Source: Armatimonadota bacterium (GTDB lineage Bacteria > Armatimonadota > JAAZEB01). Taken from it: DNA of 38,025 nucleotides. This document shows, one piece after another, positions 22,262-31,000 of this stretch. A program made the translations under genes and the position numbers. Under the pieces are notes generated by a model. It ran no database searches. It was not told the DNA's origin and worked only from the letters and a program-made list of their open reading frames with translations. Location: contig JAAZEB010000335.1 in assembly GCA_012512505.1 (NCBI GenBank), positions 1 through 38,025 of the forward strand, read 5' to 3'. Numbering within the stretch: the first letter of the stretch is position 1; every line of letters starts with the position of its first letter.

Positions 22262-22825
22262 CTAACCTTTCCTGAACGTCCACAGCTTGTTGGCGCCGAA
22301 GTTCCAGAACCACACGATGCCGGTGGCTACCAGTTTGGCGAAGAGGTCGGCGCGCGACCCAAAGGTGACCTGCGTCAACCCGTGCTGGGAGACGGCGTGC
22401 AGGATTGAGGAGTTCAGTGCCAGGCCCACGACGCTGACGCTGACGAACACCGCGAACTGAAAGCTCAACCGGCGGAGTGGTGCGGGGGAGGCCAGGGCCA
22501 GCGGCGGGGTGGCGTCGGGGGCCAGGCTCTTGGCGGCGGCCGCCTGGTCGCGGAACGTCCACCGCTTGTGCCAGATAAAGTTGTTGACGACGGCGGCGGA
22601 GAACGAGAGCACGTTCGCCGCCAGGTAGTACAGCCCCAGCCCACGGGTCAGCAGCCCATAGAGGCCGAAATCCACTACGAACCCGCTGAGGCCAACCACG
22701 CTGTAGCGGCTGAACTGACGTGCCGTTGGTGATTGTGTCAGTGTGGACAGAACCCCCTCCTCACGGCCGACCGGGTGCTGCGCGCTCAGGCCTGCCACCT
22801 TACTGCCCGGCAAGAGGAATGCCAC
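22262..22825 (-). CDS. GtrA-family small membrane protein
   Basis: Four membrane helices in the GtrA order: 'SVVGLSGFVVDFGLYGLL', 'YYLAANVLSFSAAVVNNFIWHKRWTF', 'FQFAVFVSVSVVGLALNSSIL' and 'LFAKLVATGIVWFWNFGANKLWTFR'. The two NF/W-K-WTF motifs are diagnostic. GtrA proteins take part in moving or using polyprenyl-linked glucose or other sugars in envelope polymers. A 25-residue-long insertion (Ala/Pro-rich) separates helices 2 and 3. The ATG at 22825 has no SD and lies at the edge of a repeat; in contrast a CTG at 22748-22750 has AGGAGG six bases upstream and would leave 12 residues before the first conserved segment, the usual family layout. I give the ATG coordinates but suspect the CTG. Confidence 0.88.
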   Translation of the reverse strand: MAFLLPGSKVAGLSAQHPVGREEGVLSTLTQSPTARQFSRYSVVGLSGFVVDFGLYGLLTRGLGLYYLAANVLSFSAAVVNNFIWHKRWTFRDQAAAAKSLAPDATPPLALASPAPLRRLSFQFAVFVSVSVVGLALNSSILHAVSQHGLTQVTFGSRADLFAKLVATGIVWFWNFGANKLWTFRKG

Positions 22826-22834
22826 TCAGGACCG

Positions 22835-23005
22835 ATCGGCGTCGGGAGACGCCTCCCTACGGGGAGGCCGGCGGGATGGCCGACAAGCCGACCGCGTACC
22901 CGATGGTGGAGGGATCTCCAACCCCGATACCCGCACCTATCGGGTAATCCGCGTCAGGAGACGCCCCCTACGGGGTAGCCGGCGGGACGCCGGCGATCCG
23001 ACCGG
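22835..23005. repeat. Modular palindromic intergenic repeat, locus III
   Basis: It contains GGCGTCGGGAGACGCCTCCC at 22838-22857, a GAGGGATCTCC-CCCCGATACC module near 22910-22930, 'CCCGCACCTATCGGG' just after it, and a final CAGGAGACGCC / CGCCGGCG-core module up to 23005. Order and sequence parallel locus V. It fills the gap between the GtrA and TPR genes, and I see no gene in it. Confidence 0.8.
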
Positions 23006-23051
23006 ACTCCTGTTCCTGAGCTTCCCCTGAGCCCCGCGCCCCCGGCCGGCG

Positions 23052-23417
23052 TCAGAAGTAGATGATGTTCTTCTTCGCTACCTCGTTATCGGGGTCACGG
23101 GAGAGGACGAACTCGAACTCGGCCTTGGCCTCGTCGTTCATGCCGAGCATGGCGTAGGTGAGGCCCAGGTTGTTGCGCGCCTGGAGAAACTCGGGGTCCA
23201 GCTCGCGAACGTGCTCTAACTCCTGGATCGACTCGTCGAACAGGCCGCTGTAGCACAGCGCCAGCGCCCGTTCGTGCCGGGCCTCGATATGTCCGGCATC
23301 GATTTCCAGGACTGCGCTCAGTTCCTGGATAGCCTCCTCGTACTGACCGTTGATCCGGAGCTCGACCCCGCGGGCGTAACGGGTCTGTATCTCATCTGAT
23401 GCGGGTTGCGCTCCCAT
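23052..23417 (-). CDS. Small tetratricopeptide-repeat protein
   Basis: A 121-residue soluble protein made of about three TPR units: 'RYARGVELRINGQYEEAIQELSAVLEID', 'ARHERALALCYSGLFDESIQELEHVRELDP' and 'ARNNLGLTYAMLGMNDEAKAEFEFVLSRDP', each showing the W/L-G-Y-A-F-A-P spacing. No catalytic residues. It probably scaffolds a protein complex. The ATG is reached through AAGGGGTTAGGAG. It has a near-consensus promoter about 155 bases upstream, so its mRNA would carry a long leader. Confidence 0.88.
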   Translation of the reverse strand: MGAQPASDEIQTRYARGVELRINGQYEEAIQELSAVLEIDAGHIEARHERALALCYSGLFDESIQELEHVRELDPEFLQARNNLGLTYAMLGMNDEAKAEFEFVLSRDPDNEVAKKNIIYF

Positions 23418-23573
23418 CTCCTAACCCCTTCGGTGCGCCTGCTCTCACCGAGAGAGGCGGAGGCACACGGCAGCACACGAGCAGTCCGGATAGCACGTCG
23501 CGCGGGTAGACGGGATACCGAGGCGAGGGGGTACACGGCCGGGTATGCCGGCCCCCATGCCGCATGTCAACGC

Positions 23574-23603
23574 AGTATAGCACGCGCCGACAGCCATTGT
23601 CAA
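23574..23603 (-). promoter_or_regulatory. Near-consensus sigma-70-type promoter for the TPR gene
   Basis: On the - strand TTGACA (23598-23603) is followed after 18 bases by TATACT (23574-23579). In such GC-rich DNA this is a striking match. The rest of the 432-base gap between the TPR start and the HMA gene shows no gene, only short hairpins such as CCGGGTATGCCGG near 23539-23551; the + strand promoter for the HMA gene is not obvious. Confidence 0.8.
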
Positions 23604-23849
23604 GCTGTTGGCAGACGAACAAGTGGCCGGGGACACTGCCGGCCCACCTTTCGGTTGTCTGCCGTTCGGCGCCTTGCTACCCGGCGACCGCTAGTTGCCG
23701 ATAGCGTTCGGTGTCTCCCCGGCGAACTCCTCCTCGCGGCGCGCCGTTCTGATCGAGAGGGGCAGGGGCCGGCGGGCGCGAAGCCAGTGGAGACGGGGCG
23801 CCCGGGACCACCAGGGTGGCGGCGGCGCCTGGCCGTGAAGGGAGAGGGG

Positions 23850-24059
23850 ATGCAGAACCTGGAGTTGACGGTGGAGGGGATGACCTGTGAGGGCTGCGCC
23901 AACGCCATTCGCCGGGCAGTGGGGCAGCTTGAGGGGGTGCAGTCGGTGGCAGTGGATGTGGCCGGCAAGCGGGTGGCGGTCAGCTACGATGAGGGGCGCA
24001 CCAGCCCGGCGGCCATCCGCGAGCGGATTGAGGCGGCGGGCTACGACGTGGTGCCGTAG
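23850..24059 (+). CDS. Heavy-metal-associated (HMA) metallochaperone, CopZ-like
   Basis: A 69-residue protein that is a single HMA domain of beta-alpha-beta-beta-alpha-beta form. The metal loop GMTCEGCA has Cys13 and Cys16 (CxxC), preceded by 'LELTVE' and followed by 'AIRRAVGQLEGVQSVAVDV'. Such proteins carry Cu(I) or another soft metal in the cytoplasm to ATPases or regulators. No copper ATPase or CueR/CsoR gene is adjacent. Start ATG has GGGAGAGG immediately upstream. It could equally be a mercury-type HMA; the residue before the loop does not settle it. Confidence 0.93.
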   Translation: MQNLELTVEGMTCEGCANAIRRAVGQLEGVQSVAVDVAGKRVAVSYDEGRTSPAAIRERIEAAGYDVVP

Positions 24060-24201
24060 CGCCAGGGCGCCCGGTGTCCTGCGCACAACAGGTGAGGGCG
24101 CGGGGGCAGGCGTTGAAGCCTGGCGGACTACCGGCTGGCGCGGGCGGAAGGGCGCCCAGCCCTATTCTGCTGGGTGGCCGCCCGCCAGACCGGCCCCCGG
24201 T

Positions 24202-24312
24202 GTAGGAGGCGTCTCCGACGCCAAGGGGCCGGATCGCCGGCGTCGCCGGCCAGAGGCCGGCGCTCCGACCGCAGTCTTACCCCGCCCCGTAGGAGGCGTC
24301 TCCGCCGCCGAG
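24202..24312. repeat. Modular palindromic intergenic repeat, locus IV
   Basis: Two copies of GTAGGAGGCGTCTCCGACGC-type modules (24202-24222 and 24289-24310, the second reading CCGCCGCC at its end) flank a module with the CGCCGGCG core and 'GCCGGCGCTCCGACCG'. The surrounding gap 24060-24469 holds no gene; it also contains the 39-base direct repeat described separately. Confidence 0.8.
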
Positions 24313-24338
24313 GGGGTGTGACTCCTCCCGGAGATGGC

Positions 24339-24458
24339 CGGAGTGCCCGAGCCATCGGGCTTCAGCGGTCTGGGAAGCCGCATTGCTGCGGCGCTCCGTC
24401 GCTCTCCCTCGGGGATCATCGGAGTGCCCGAGCCATCGGACTTCGGCGGTCTGGGAAG
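24339..24458. repeat. Direct repeat pair, 39 bases, period 81
   Basis: The unit beginning CGGAGTGCCCGAGCCATCGG occurs at 24339-24377 and 24420-24458, with two differences (G/A and A/G). Each copy ends in GCGGTCTGGGAAG. The sequence between is unrelated. It is non-coding and lies downstream of two convergent genes. Confidence 0.85.
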
Positions 24459-24469
24459 ATCCGGGGCTA

Positions 24470-25057
24470 TCAGGGCGTCGTGGCGGGGGGCAGCATTTCG
24501 GCGATCACCGCCTCCTTGCGGGCGGCAAAGGGCGCGCTCTGTTCCTGTAGCTGCCGGCTAGCTTGCTCCAGGGCGGCCTCCAGTTGCTCCACCTGCGCCT
24601 GACAGGCGGCGAATGCCGCCTGGTCGGTGCGCCGCGCCTCGCGGATGGCCGTGAAGACCTCCAGCCCCTCCTGCAGTTGGAGGATGACGGCAGGAGGAAG
24701 GATGCCCTCCAGGCAGTGGTAGAGGTAGTCGCAGGTGTAGGCGTGGCAGGCGTCTGGGCGCCCCAGAGGAAGCCGGCACCCATCGGGGCCGAGGGCGGCG
24801 CACCCGGGGCTGTGGAGCGGACGCGCCAGCGGCAGCAGGCTGTGACCCAGACTCTCTTCCGCCAGCCCGCCGAGGAGGGGATCGGTGAGGATCTCCGGCA
24901 CGAAGTTGGTGCGCCGGCAGCAGCAGAAGGCGGGGTCGTGCCGTGCTTCGGAGGCCTCGTAGCAGCGCGCGCACACGACACCCAGGTGCTCGCCGAAGAA
25001 GCGGCTCGCCGCGCGCTCCGCGCGGGCGTACAGGCCCTGCCAGCGGCGCAGGTCCAT
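24470..25057 (-). CDS. Cys-rich protein resembling YkgJ-type zinc/iron-chelating proteins
   Basis: A 195-residue cytoplasmic protein with ten Cys: CxxC at 29/32, CCC at 45-47, then 86, 94, 104, 109 and 115. The segment 'GCAALGPDGCRLPLGRPDACHAYTC' has the spacing of UPF0153/YkgJ proteins ('C-L....GC.....RP..C..Y.C'), whose members are suspected to bind Fe-S or Zn. The C-terminal third (about 130-185) is a predicted coiled coil rich in Gln, Glu and Ala. It starts 5 bases after the stop of the 61-residue gene, so it belongs to the GxGYxYP operon. The function is not established, and the match is by Cys spacing only. Confidence 0.6.
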   Translation of the reverse strand: MDLRRWQGLYARAERAASRFFGEHLGVVCARCYEASEARHDPAFCCCRRTNFVPEILTDPLLGGLAEESLGHSLLPLARPLHSPGCAALGPDGCRLPLGRPDACHAYTCDYLYHCLEGILPPAVILQLQEGLEVFTAIREARRTDQAAFAACQAQVEQLEAALEQASRQLQEQSAPFAARKEAVIAEMLPPATTP

Positions 25058-25062
25058 CGCGG

Positions 25063-25248
25063 TCAGATTCCCTCCACCTCGGCCTGGATGGCATCGAGTG
25101 CTTCGCGCGTTGCCACCTGCTCGATGCGTCCCTGCAGGATCAGATACTCATACTCGGCGATGGCGCCCGCCTCGAAGCGGGTGCGCAGCAGGCGCGCCAC
25201 CAGTGCCTTCCGGGCTGCCAGGCTCAGATCCTCGTTGCGCAGCTTCAT
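25063..25248 (-). CDS. 61-residue helical protein of unknown function
   Basis: The protein is charged and mostly helical: 'LSLAARKALVARLLRTRFEAGAIAEYEYLILQGRIEQVATREALDAIQAEVEGI' has no Cys and no membrane segment. It is supported by position: 8 bases after the GxGYxYP gene and 5 before the Cys-rich protein gene, with GAGGAG upstream of the ATG at 25248. An in-frame start further upstream would run into the GxGYxYP gene. It may be an adaptor of the Cys-rich protein; I do not recognise it. Confidence 0.7.
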   Translation of the reverse strand: MKLRNEDLSLAARKALVARLLRTRFEAGAIAEYEYLILQGRIEQVATREALDAIQAEVEGI

Positions 25249-25256
25249 TTGGCTCC

Positions 25257-27803
25257 TCAGCGTCGCTTCTTGGTCGTCCGCAGGAAGATGATGTCGCCGT
25301 CGATCAGCTCGTCCTTCTCGTTGTAGACCTCCACGGCGATCTCGTGGGTGTTGGGCGCGTAGTTGAGCGGATCCCACACGTAGCGGAACGGCTCCTCGGT
25401 GAGTTTCGCTACCTCATGGCCGTTGATGAGGAACCGCGCCCACGCCACTTTGCCGGAGACCGTGGCCTCGATGGCGGTGCGGGCGGTGACGATGGGCGGG
25501 CGTTCCGGGTCGGCCACGGTGGGCTTGGTGATGCGCACGCCCGCGGTCACCGGGAGTTGCAGCGTCTCCTCGCTCGTCTTCCCATCCTTGTTCCGGGCGG
25601 TGAGGGTGAGCGTCAGTTCCTGGCCGGCGATGAGGGTCGGCAGCGGGTAGCGATACACCTGCGACTGCCCCACCTCCTTCATGGCGCCGCCGCCCAGGTC
25701 GCGCCCGGCGGCAGTCACCTTCACGGAGACGCTCTCGACGCCGGCCGGGTCGAAGACGAGTGCCTGCACGGCCATCGGCTTGCCGGCGGCCGGTGGGGTG
25801 CGCGGCGTGGTGGCGATGGCGGCGATCATCGGCCCCACCAGCCCCTCCGGGCGCGTGAGGGGCGCCAGCGGCGCGGGGTCGTTGGCATCATTCAGGCCGT
25901 CGCCGTCGCTGTCGGCGCGTTTTGGGTCCAGGCCCCAGATCCGCTCTTGAACGTCACTGAGCGTGTCGTCGTCGGTGTCCGCCGCTTTGATGGTGAGGAC
26001 GCAGGCGTCCGAGTGCTGGGTGCGCGGCACCAGCATCAGGTCGGCCAGGCGCACGCGAAACTTCAGGCTGCCGCCGCGCAGCAGGGGAGGGATAGTGGCG
26101 CGGTACTCGCCCCCTTCCAGGAGCATCGGTTCGGTGAACTCGGGGGAGCCGTTGATCGAATAGACCACGCGCAGGTCCAGCGGCGTGTCGGTCACCTTCG
26201 CCTTGACGACGATCGGATCCTCGGGGCCCGGCTTGGCCGGGGAGTAGGTGACGCCGGTGAGCTTCGCCGTTGCCAGGCGCGGCTCGGTGTTCTCCAGCAC
26301 CAGGTGCTCGGCGAGGAGGTCCATGAACAGGTGCGGCGGCGCGATCAGGTAGTCGCGGCCGAGGCGGGTGGCCACTTCCGCCACCTGCGTCGGTGTCATC
26401 CGGGCGGCATCGACGACGGCCAGGATGAACTTCTGGCGGGCCGCCGCCTCAGTGATGGCCTGGACCGCCTTCTCCACGTCGGCCACGCGCACCGTCTCGC
26501 CGATCAGCGGGCGCCCGGCGGCGCGCGCGGGAGGGGCCGCCGCGCCCAGTGCCAGCAGACCGCTGGGCACCGGCGACTGCAGGAGGGCCGCCCAGTGCTT
26601 CGCGGCATCCGGGGCCTCGGGGGCCACGGCGGAGAGGAGGGTCAGGTCGGCCGCCCGGGCGGCCTTGGCAGTTTCGGCGGCGAACGTGGAGAGCGCCTTC
26701 GGGTCGGTGGGAGGAAGGTAGCCGGCGCCGGTGGGGGCCTGCACGAACTGGTCGGCGCCGGCCCACCAGGCATCGGCGTAGTAAGCGGAGAGAATGGCGG
26801 GCGCCAGCTCGGAGAGCGCGGGGTGAAGCTCCCAGCCCAGCGGCAAGTGGCCGCGGGCGTCGTCGTCCCACAGCGCGCGCATGCGGCCGAAGGCGAAGTC
26901 GAGGTTGCCATCCCCGGAGAAGAGGAAGGTGACGTACTTCACCGGGTTGTGCTGGGCCAGGCGCTTGAGCTGCCGCAGCGGCATGTAGGCAGGCACCCGC
27001 GCGTGAAAGGAGAGGTTGCCAACGTTGGCCCCGGGGATGAGGCGCACGTTCTCGGCGCGCGACAGCGCCGGCACCGAGCGGCCGTTCGGGTCGGCCAGGA
27101 GCTTCCGCGTTTCGGCGGGTGGGCCTACGCGCTCGCCCCAGAAGAGCTGGACGCCGGCGGGGCAGCCGCGGAACAGCTCCGGCAGCCGCTCCGCCTCGGC
27201 GGGCACCTCCGGGTCGAGGCCCACCACCAGCAGCTTCTCGGCCACCATGTAGTCGCGCAGGGCCATCTGCGTGTCGGCTAGGAGCGCCACCTTTTCGCGG
27301 CTGCAGCGGGGCAGCAGCTTCTCCATCGCCCAGCGAAACGCTTCGGTGTGGCTCTTGAACTTGCCGCGCAGGTCTTCGAGGGTGCGTCGGGCCTCGTCGT
27401 GGGTGGTGCTGGGGAGCGCGTCCTCCAGCCCGGCGAGGGTGGTCGCCAGGTTGATGCTTCCCGGCTGCGCCGGGTCGTAGAGGATCTCGCCTTTCACCCG
27501 GTCGGCAAAGCGAGCCAGCGCCGCCGCCGGCGTCTGCTCCTCTGCCACAAAGCCGCGCCCGGCGTAGACTCGGCGAAACCACGCGCGGTCCTCAGGCGTG
27601 TGAACGCAGTAGAGCTCCGGCGACTTCGCGCCCCGGTTGACGATTCCCTGGAGGCAGACCAGGGCCAGGCGCGTCGCCGCGTCGGCGTCGATCAGGTCCA
27701 CCACCACGACGGGCTTCGCTGGCGCGTCCTCCGCGGCCTCCGCGGCGGCGGCCGCCGGCCGCACGGATCCCAGGAGCAGCAGGAGCAGGACGATCTTCTT
27801 CAT
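25257..27803 (-). CDS. Secreted GxGYxYP-type putative glycosidase with calcium-binding repeat
   Basis: An 848-residue protein with a signal peptide (KKIVLLLLLLGS, cleavage near residue 20). The N-terminal region ('VVVVDLIDADAATRLALVCLQGIVNRGAKSPELYCVHTPEDRAW') matches the GxGYxYP N-terminal domain, and the name-giving motif appears as GAGYLPP (359-365) within 'APTGAGYLPPTD'; the Tyr-x-Tyr-Pro part is altered. Residues 609-645 form a thrombospondin-3/dockerin-like Ca-binding segment (DTDDDTLSDVQERIWGLDP, DSDGDGLNDANDP). Two Ig-like beta domains follow to the C-terminus. GxGYxYP proteins are putative polysaccharide-active enzymes with unproven substrate. I start at the ATG at 27803, which yields a signal peptide; the frame extends 219 bases upstream into a repeat and over a strong promoter, so the longer form is unlikely. 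Confidence 0.88.
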   Translation of the reverse strand: MKKIVLLLLLLGSVRPAAAAAEAAEDAPAKPVVVVDLIDADAATRLALVCLQGIVNRGAKSPELYCVHTPEDRAWFRRVYAGRGFVAEEQTPAAALARFADRVKGEILYDPAQPGSINLATTLAGLEDALPSTTHDEARRTLEDLRGKFKSHTEAFRWAMEKLLPRCSREKVALLADTQMALRDYMVAEKLLVVGLDPEVPAEAERLPELFRGCPAGVQLFWGERVGPPAETRKLLADPNGRSVPALSRAENVRLIPGANVGNLSFHARVPAYMPLRQLKRLAQHNPVKYVTFLFSGDGNLDFAFGRMRALWDDDARGHLPLGWELHPALSELAPAILSAYYADAWWAGADQFVQAPTGAGYLPPTDPKALSTFAAETAKAARAADLTLLSAVAPEAPDAAKHWAALLQSPVPSGLLALGAAAPPARAAGRPLIGETVRVADVEKAVQAITEAAARQKFILAVVDAARMTPTQVAEVATRLGRDYLIAPPHLFMDLLAEHLVLENTEPRLATAKLTGVTYSPAKPGPEDPIVVKAKVTDTPLDLRVVYSINGSPEFTEPMLLEGGEYRATIPPLLRGGSLKFRVRLADLMLVPRTQHSDACVLTIKAADTDDDTLSDVQERIWGLDPKRADSDGDGLNDANDPAPLAPLTRPEGLVGPMIAAIATTPRTPPAAGKPMAVQALVFDPAGVESVSVKVTAAGRDLGGGAMKEVGQSQVYRYPLPTLIAGQELTLTLTARNKDGKTSEETLQLPVTAGVRITKPTVADPERPPIVTARTAIEATVSGKVAWARFLINGHEVAKLTEEPFRYVWDPLNYAPNTHEIAVEVYNEKDELIDGDIIFLRTTKKRR

Positions 27804-27854
27804 GGGCAGGCACCTAACGGAACCAGGTCCGGGCGGGAGTTCAGGACTGGTTCC

Positions 27855-27883
27855 ATTATACCCACGCGGTCGTTCGGGGTCAA
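27855..27883 (-). promoter_or_regulatory. Near-consensus sigma-70-type promoter of the GxGYxYP operon
   Basis: On the - strand TTGACC (27878-27883), a 17-base spacer and TATAAT (27855-27860). A start site near 27848 would give a leader of about 45 bases before the ATG at 27803. It also shows that the operon is transcribed separately from the upstream glycosidase gene. Confidence 0.85.
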
Positions 27884-27904
27884 GGCGCGCGGCCGGCCGC
27901 GGAT

Positions 27905-28061
27905 GGCCCCCCCCGAGGTCGGGGGGGCTTTGACGGCTGCTGGGTGTGGCCCCCCCAACCCCCCCGAAGTCGGGGGGCCATGGAACACCACTCACCCCAG
28001 CATTGGGGGGCTGGGGGGCCATGGAACACCACTCCCCCCAGTATTGGGGGGCCGGGAGGGC
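27905..28061. repeat. GC-rich repeat with 41-base tandem unit (reverse orientation)
   Basis: Two units start at 27972 and 28013: GGGGGGCCATGGAACACCAC, then TC(A/C)CCCCAG(C/T)ATTGGGGGG. Read on the other strand, they match the 42-base unit at 13667 (CCCCCCAAT..TGGGGGGAG-G-TGTTCC-TGG). Preceding palindromes such as CCCCCCGAGGTCGGGGGG (27910-27927) belong to the same group. It fills the gap after the 1,327-residue gene and up to the promoter of the next operon. Confidence 0.88.
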
Positions 28062-31000
28062 CTACCCCGGGCTGACGGCTTCGAGGTGCACGTCGTCATA
28101 CCAGGCGGTGGCCTCGCTGTGAACGTTGTAGAGGTAGAGCGCCACCAACCGGGCGTTCTCGGGGGCGGTGAAGCGGGCCTGGTAGTCACGCCACTCCTCC
28201 GGGGGTCCGGCGGAGGTTGGCTCCAGGTAGACGTAACGCTCCTCGCCGGTGTTCAAGAAGAAGACGATGGCCGGGCGGATGCGGGCGCCAGGGCCGCCGG
28301 TGTGCCGCAGCTTGCAGCGCGCCACGTAGGTGCCCCCCGGCTCCAGAGTCAGCGCCTGATGCGCCTCCACGAAGCGGCTCGGCTCGCCCGAGAGCTTTAG
28401 GCAGCGCTCGCCCTCAGCGGCGCCGTTGGTATCGGTGGTGATCAGTTCCGCGTTCTGGTAGTCCCACCGGGCCGGCCGGCCGTCGGCGGCCAACTGCTCG
28501 AAGCCGGCATTGGCGACGAGGGGCGCCAACCAGAGGCTCTGCCGGTCGCTTTGCGACCCGGCGCGGATCGTGGCCGCTACCTCCATCGTGTCGGTGAGCG
28601 CCGCCCCTGCCGGCAGCGGCAGGGTGACGCGCGCCGTGCCGCCGGCCGCCAGCGTAAACGGCGCGCGGGCGGGTTGCGCCCACGGCCCGCCGCTTACGGT
28701 GATCTCCCCCTGGTGTGCTGCCTGCGAGCGATTGGCCAGCGTCAGCACGACGCTTTGCCCCCGCAGTGCCGCCGAGAGCTGGAATGGGCTTTGGATCAGT
28801 AGCTCCAGCGGCCGCGTCACGGTGAAGCCGGCGCCGGCGAAGCGGACCCGCCCGTGGGCGCAGCCGCGCGCCGCCTCCGAGGGGATCGCCAGCGGCAGCG
28901 ACACCGTGGTGGAGGATTGTGGTGGCAGCATGACCTCCTTTGCCGCTGGCGCGCGGACCGGCAGCCCACCCAGAAGCGCGAGCCGCCCGCGCAGGGGGCG
29001 CTGGCCCGGGTTGGTCAGCACCACCGTCAACGCGCCCCGGTCTCCGGCGGCGATCTCTTGCACCGGCACCCGCACCAGCGGCTCGCAGCGCGTGGAAAGC
29101 AGCACGGTGGAGGCCTGGCCAGTCGGGGCGATGAACGAGGCCTCGCCGGCGCGATACTCCACCGCCAGCGGGCCTTCGTTCCCCGCCAGGTCGAAGTAGT
29201 AGCCGGAAAGGGGCGCGCGGCTGCCCGGCCAGGAGCAGCGAACACGCACGTCACGTTTCTCCTGGGGGTTGGCGAGGTTGAGGATCCGGACCCGGTTCTG
29301 GGCGTCCTCCAGGACGTTCACCTTGGCCTGCACGGCGGGGTCGCTGGTGGTGACGCCGACGTTGTCGCGGAAGGTGGCCCGGTAAAGGAGCTGCTTGGTG
29401 CGCTGGCGCAGCGCCACATAGCGCGCGGCGGGCTGGACCGAGAAGCTATCGTAGCGGTTGCCGTGCAGGTGAACGTTCAGGAAGGTGTCTTCCAGGGAGA
29501 TGCCGCCGTAGACGCCGTTGGCCACGCCGTCGTAGAGGATGTGGTGCGGGAAGGTGTAGTGGTACACCTCCGGAGCGAAGCGCCGGTTGGCGCCCCAGAG
29601 GCCCTGCGGGCGCGCTGAGGCGGGCGAGATGAGGCCGATGTCGGCAAACTGGCCCACGGCGTCGCCACAACCCTCCATGGCGAAGCTCCAGTTCGGGTCG
29701 CGTCGGCGGCCATCCTCGACCATGCGGCGCATGATGCGGGCCAGCGAGGCGCCCCAGACGCCGTGGTGGGCGTGCCCGTGGTTGGGCGCGAAGCAGTAGC
29801 GCTCCGGCACGGCGGAGGTCTCATCCAGGTAGATGCCGTTGGCGCCGTAGTCGGCGCCGTACTGGGAGACACACCAGTAGTGCAGGTAGTCGTTCGCCCA
29901 GGCCGGGGTGGCCGGGCAGAGGATGGTGCGCCGCCAGGGGGTGCCATAGCGCGCGGCCTCCTCGGGGGGCAGGGGACTGTCGCCGTAGGTGCTGCCGTCG
30001 TAGGCGCGGGCGGCCCACTGCCGGTAGCTGGTCCAATCTGGCGTGGGGCAGGTGGGGGGCAGCAGCGAGCGCGGCGTGCTGCCGAGCATTGGGGCATCGC
30101 CATAATCCACCCGCCAGAACTGGCTGGAGACGTAGAAGGTGATGTGCCCACCCCAGCGCCGGACCTCGCGCACCGCGGCGCGGAACTCGTCGAGGCTGCC
30201 GAGCACCGGGTTGGGGTAGGGAAGGGCGTCGCAGTTCACGCCGCCGGTCATCTGCCCCCAAACCTGGATGTAGTGGGTGCCCAACTCCCGCATCGCCCGG
30301 AGGTACTCAGGGATGCGTCGGAAGAGGATGCGGTTGCTGTCGGCACTGGTGACCAGCCCGTACCAGCCATCCGCTTCGCGCACCCACTCCGGCGGCCGCG
30401 GGCGCTTCATCCACCGCTGCACCCGCGCCCGGTAGGCATCCGCCGCCGCGTGCCAGTCGCCACGATGCGCCTCCAGGATCGCCGTGGGCGTGCGCCAGCG
30501 CGTGCCGGGTCGAACGCGGGCGTAACGGGTGATGCTGAAGGTGAGGGTGCCGCTCTCCTGCTGGGCGGTGGCGTTGAGCCGCGAGCCGATCAGGGAAGGA
30601 TCGTCGCTAGCGAGCGCCAGGCCGTGCGCCGGTTCGCGCTCGTAGAGATCCAGCCAGGCCATCGCGCCGCCGGTGGGGTAGGGAACGCTGCCGCCGCCGG
30701 AGCGGGCCGGGTCGGCCGTCTCCACGCCCCCCTGCCAGTTCGGCGTGATCAGGAAGTCGTCCTCGCCGCGGGCGCCGAGGCGCACCCCAGGCACCCGCGG
30801 GCACTCCACCTCCACCACGTCGCGCGGGGAGCGGTTCTCCAGGTCGAGGTGCCAGCGCAGCTCCGGCCCGCGCAGGACGACCGACAGCACCGCCTGGATT
30901 CCGTCACCTGTCCGGTAGGTGGTGGTCAGGCTGGTGGCGGTCGTCTTCAGGCGGACCAATCGCATCTCCGCCGGGGGCACCGGCTGCGGCGCCTTTTCCC

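Noticed and set aside
27804-28022. N-terminal extension of the GxGYxYP protein
   Set aside because: The added 73 residues are Pro/Gly-rich repeat translation, cross a near-consensus promoter and would bury the signal peptide.
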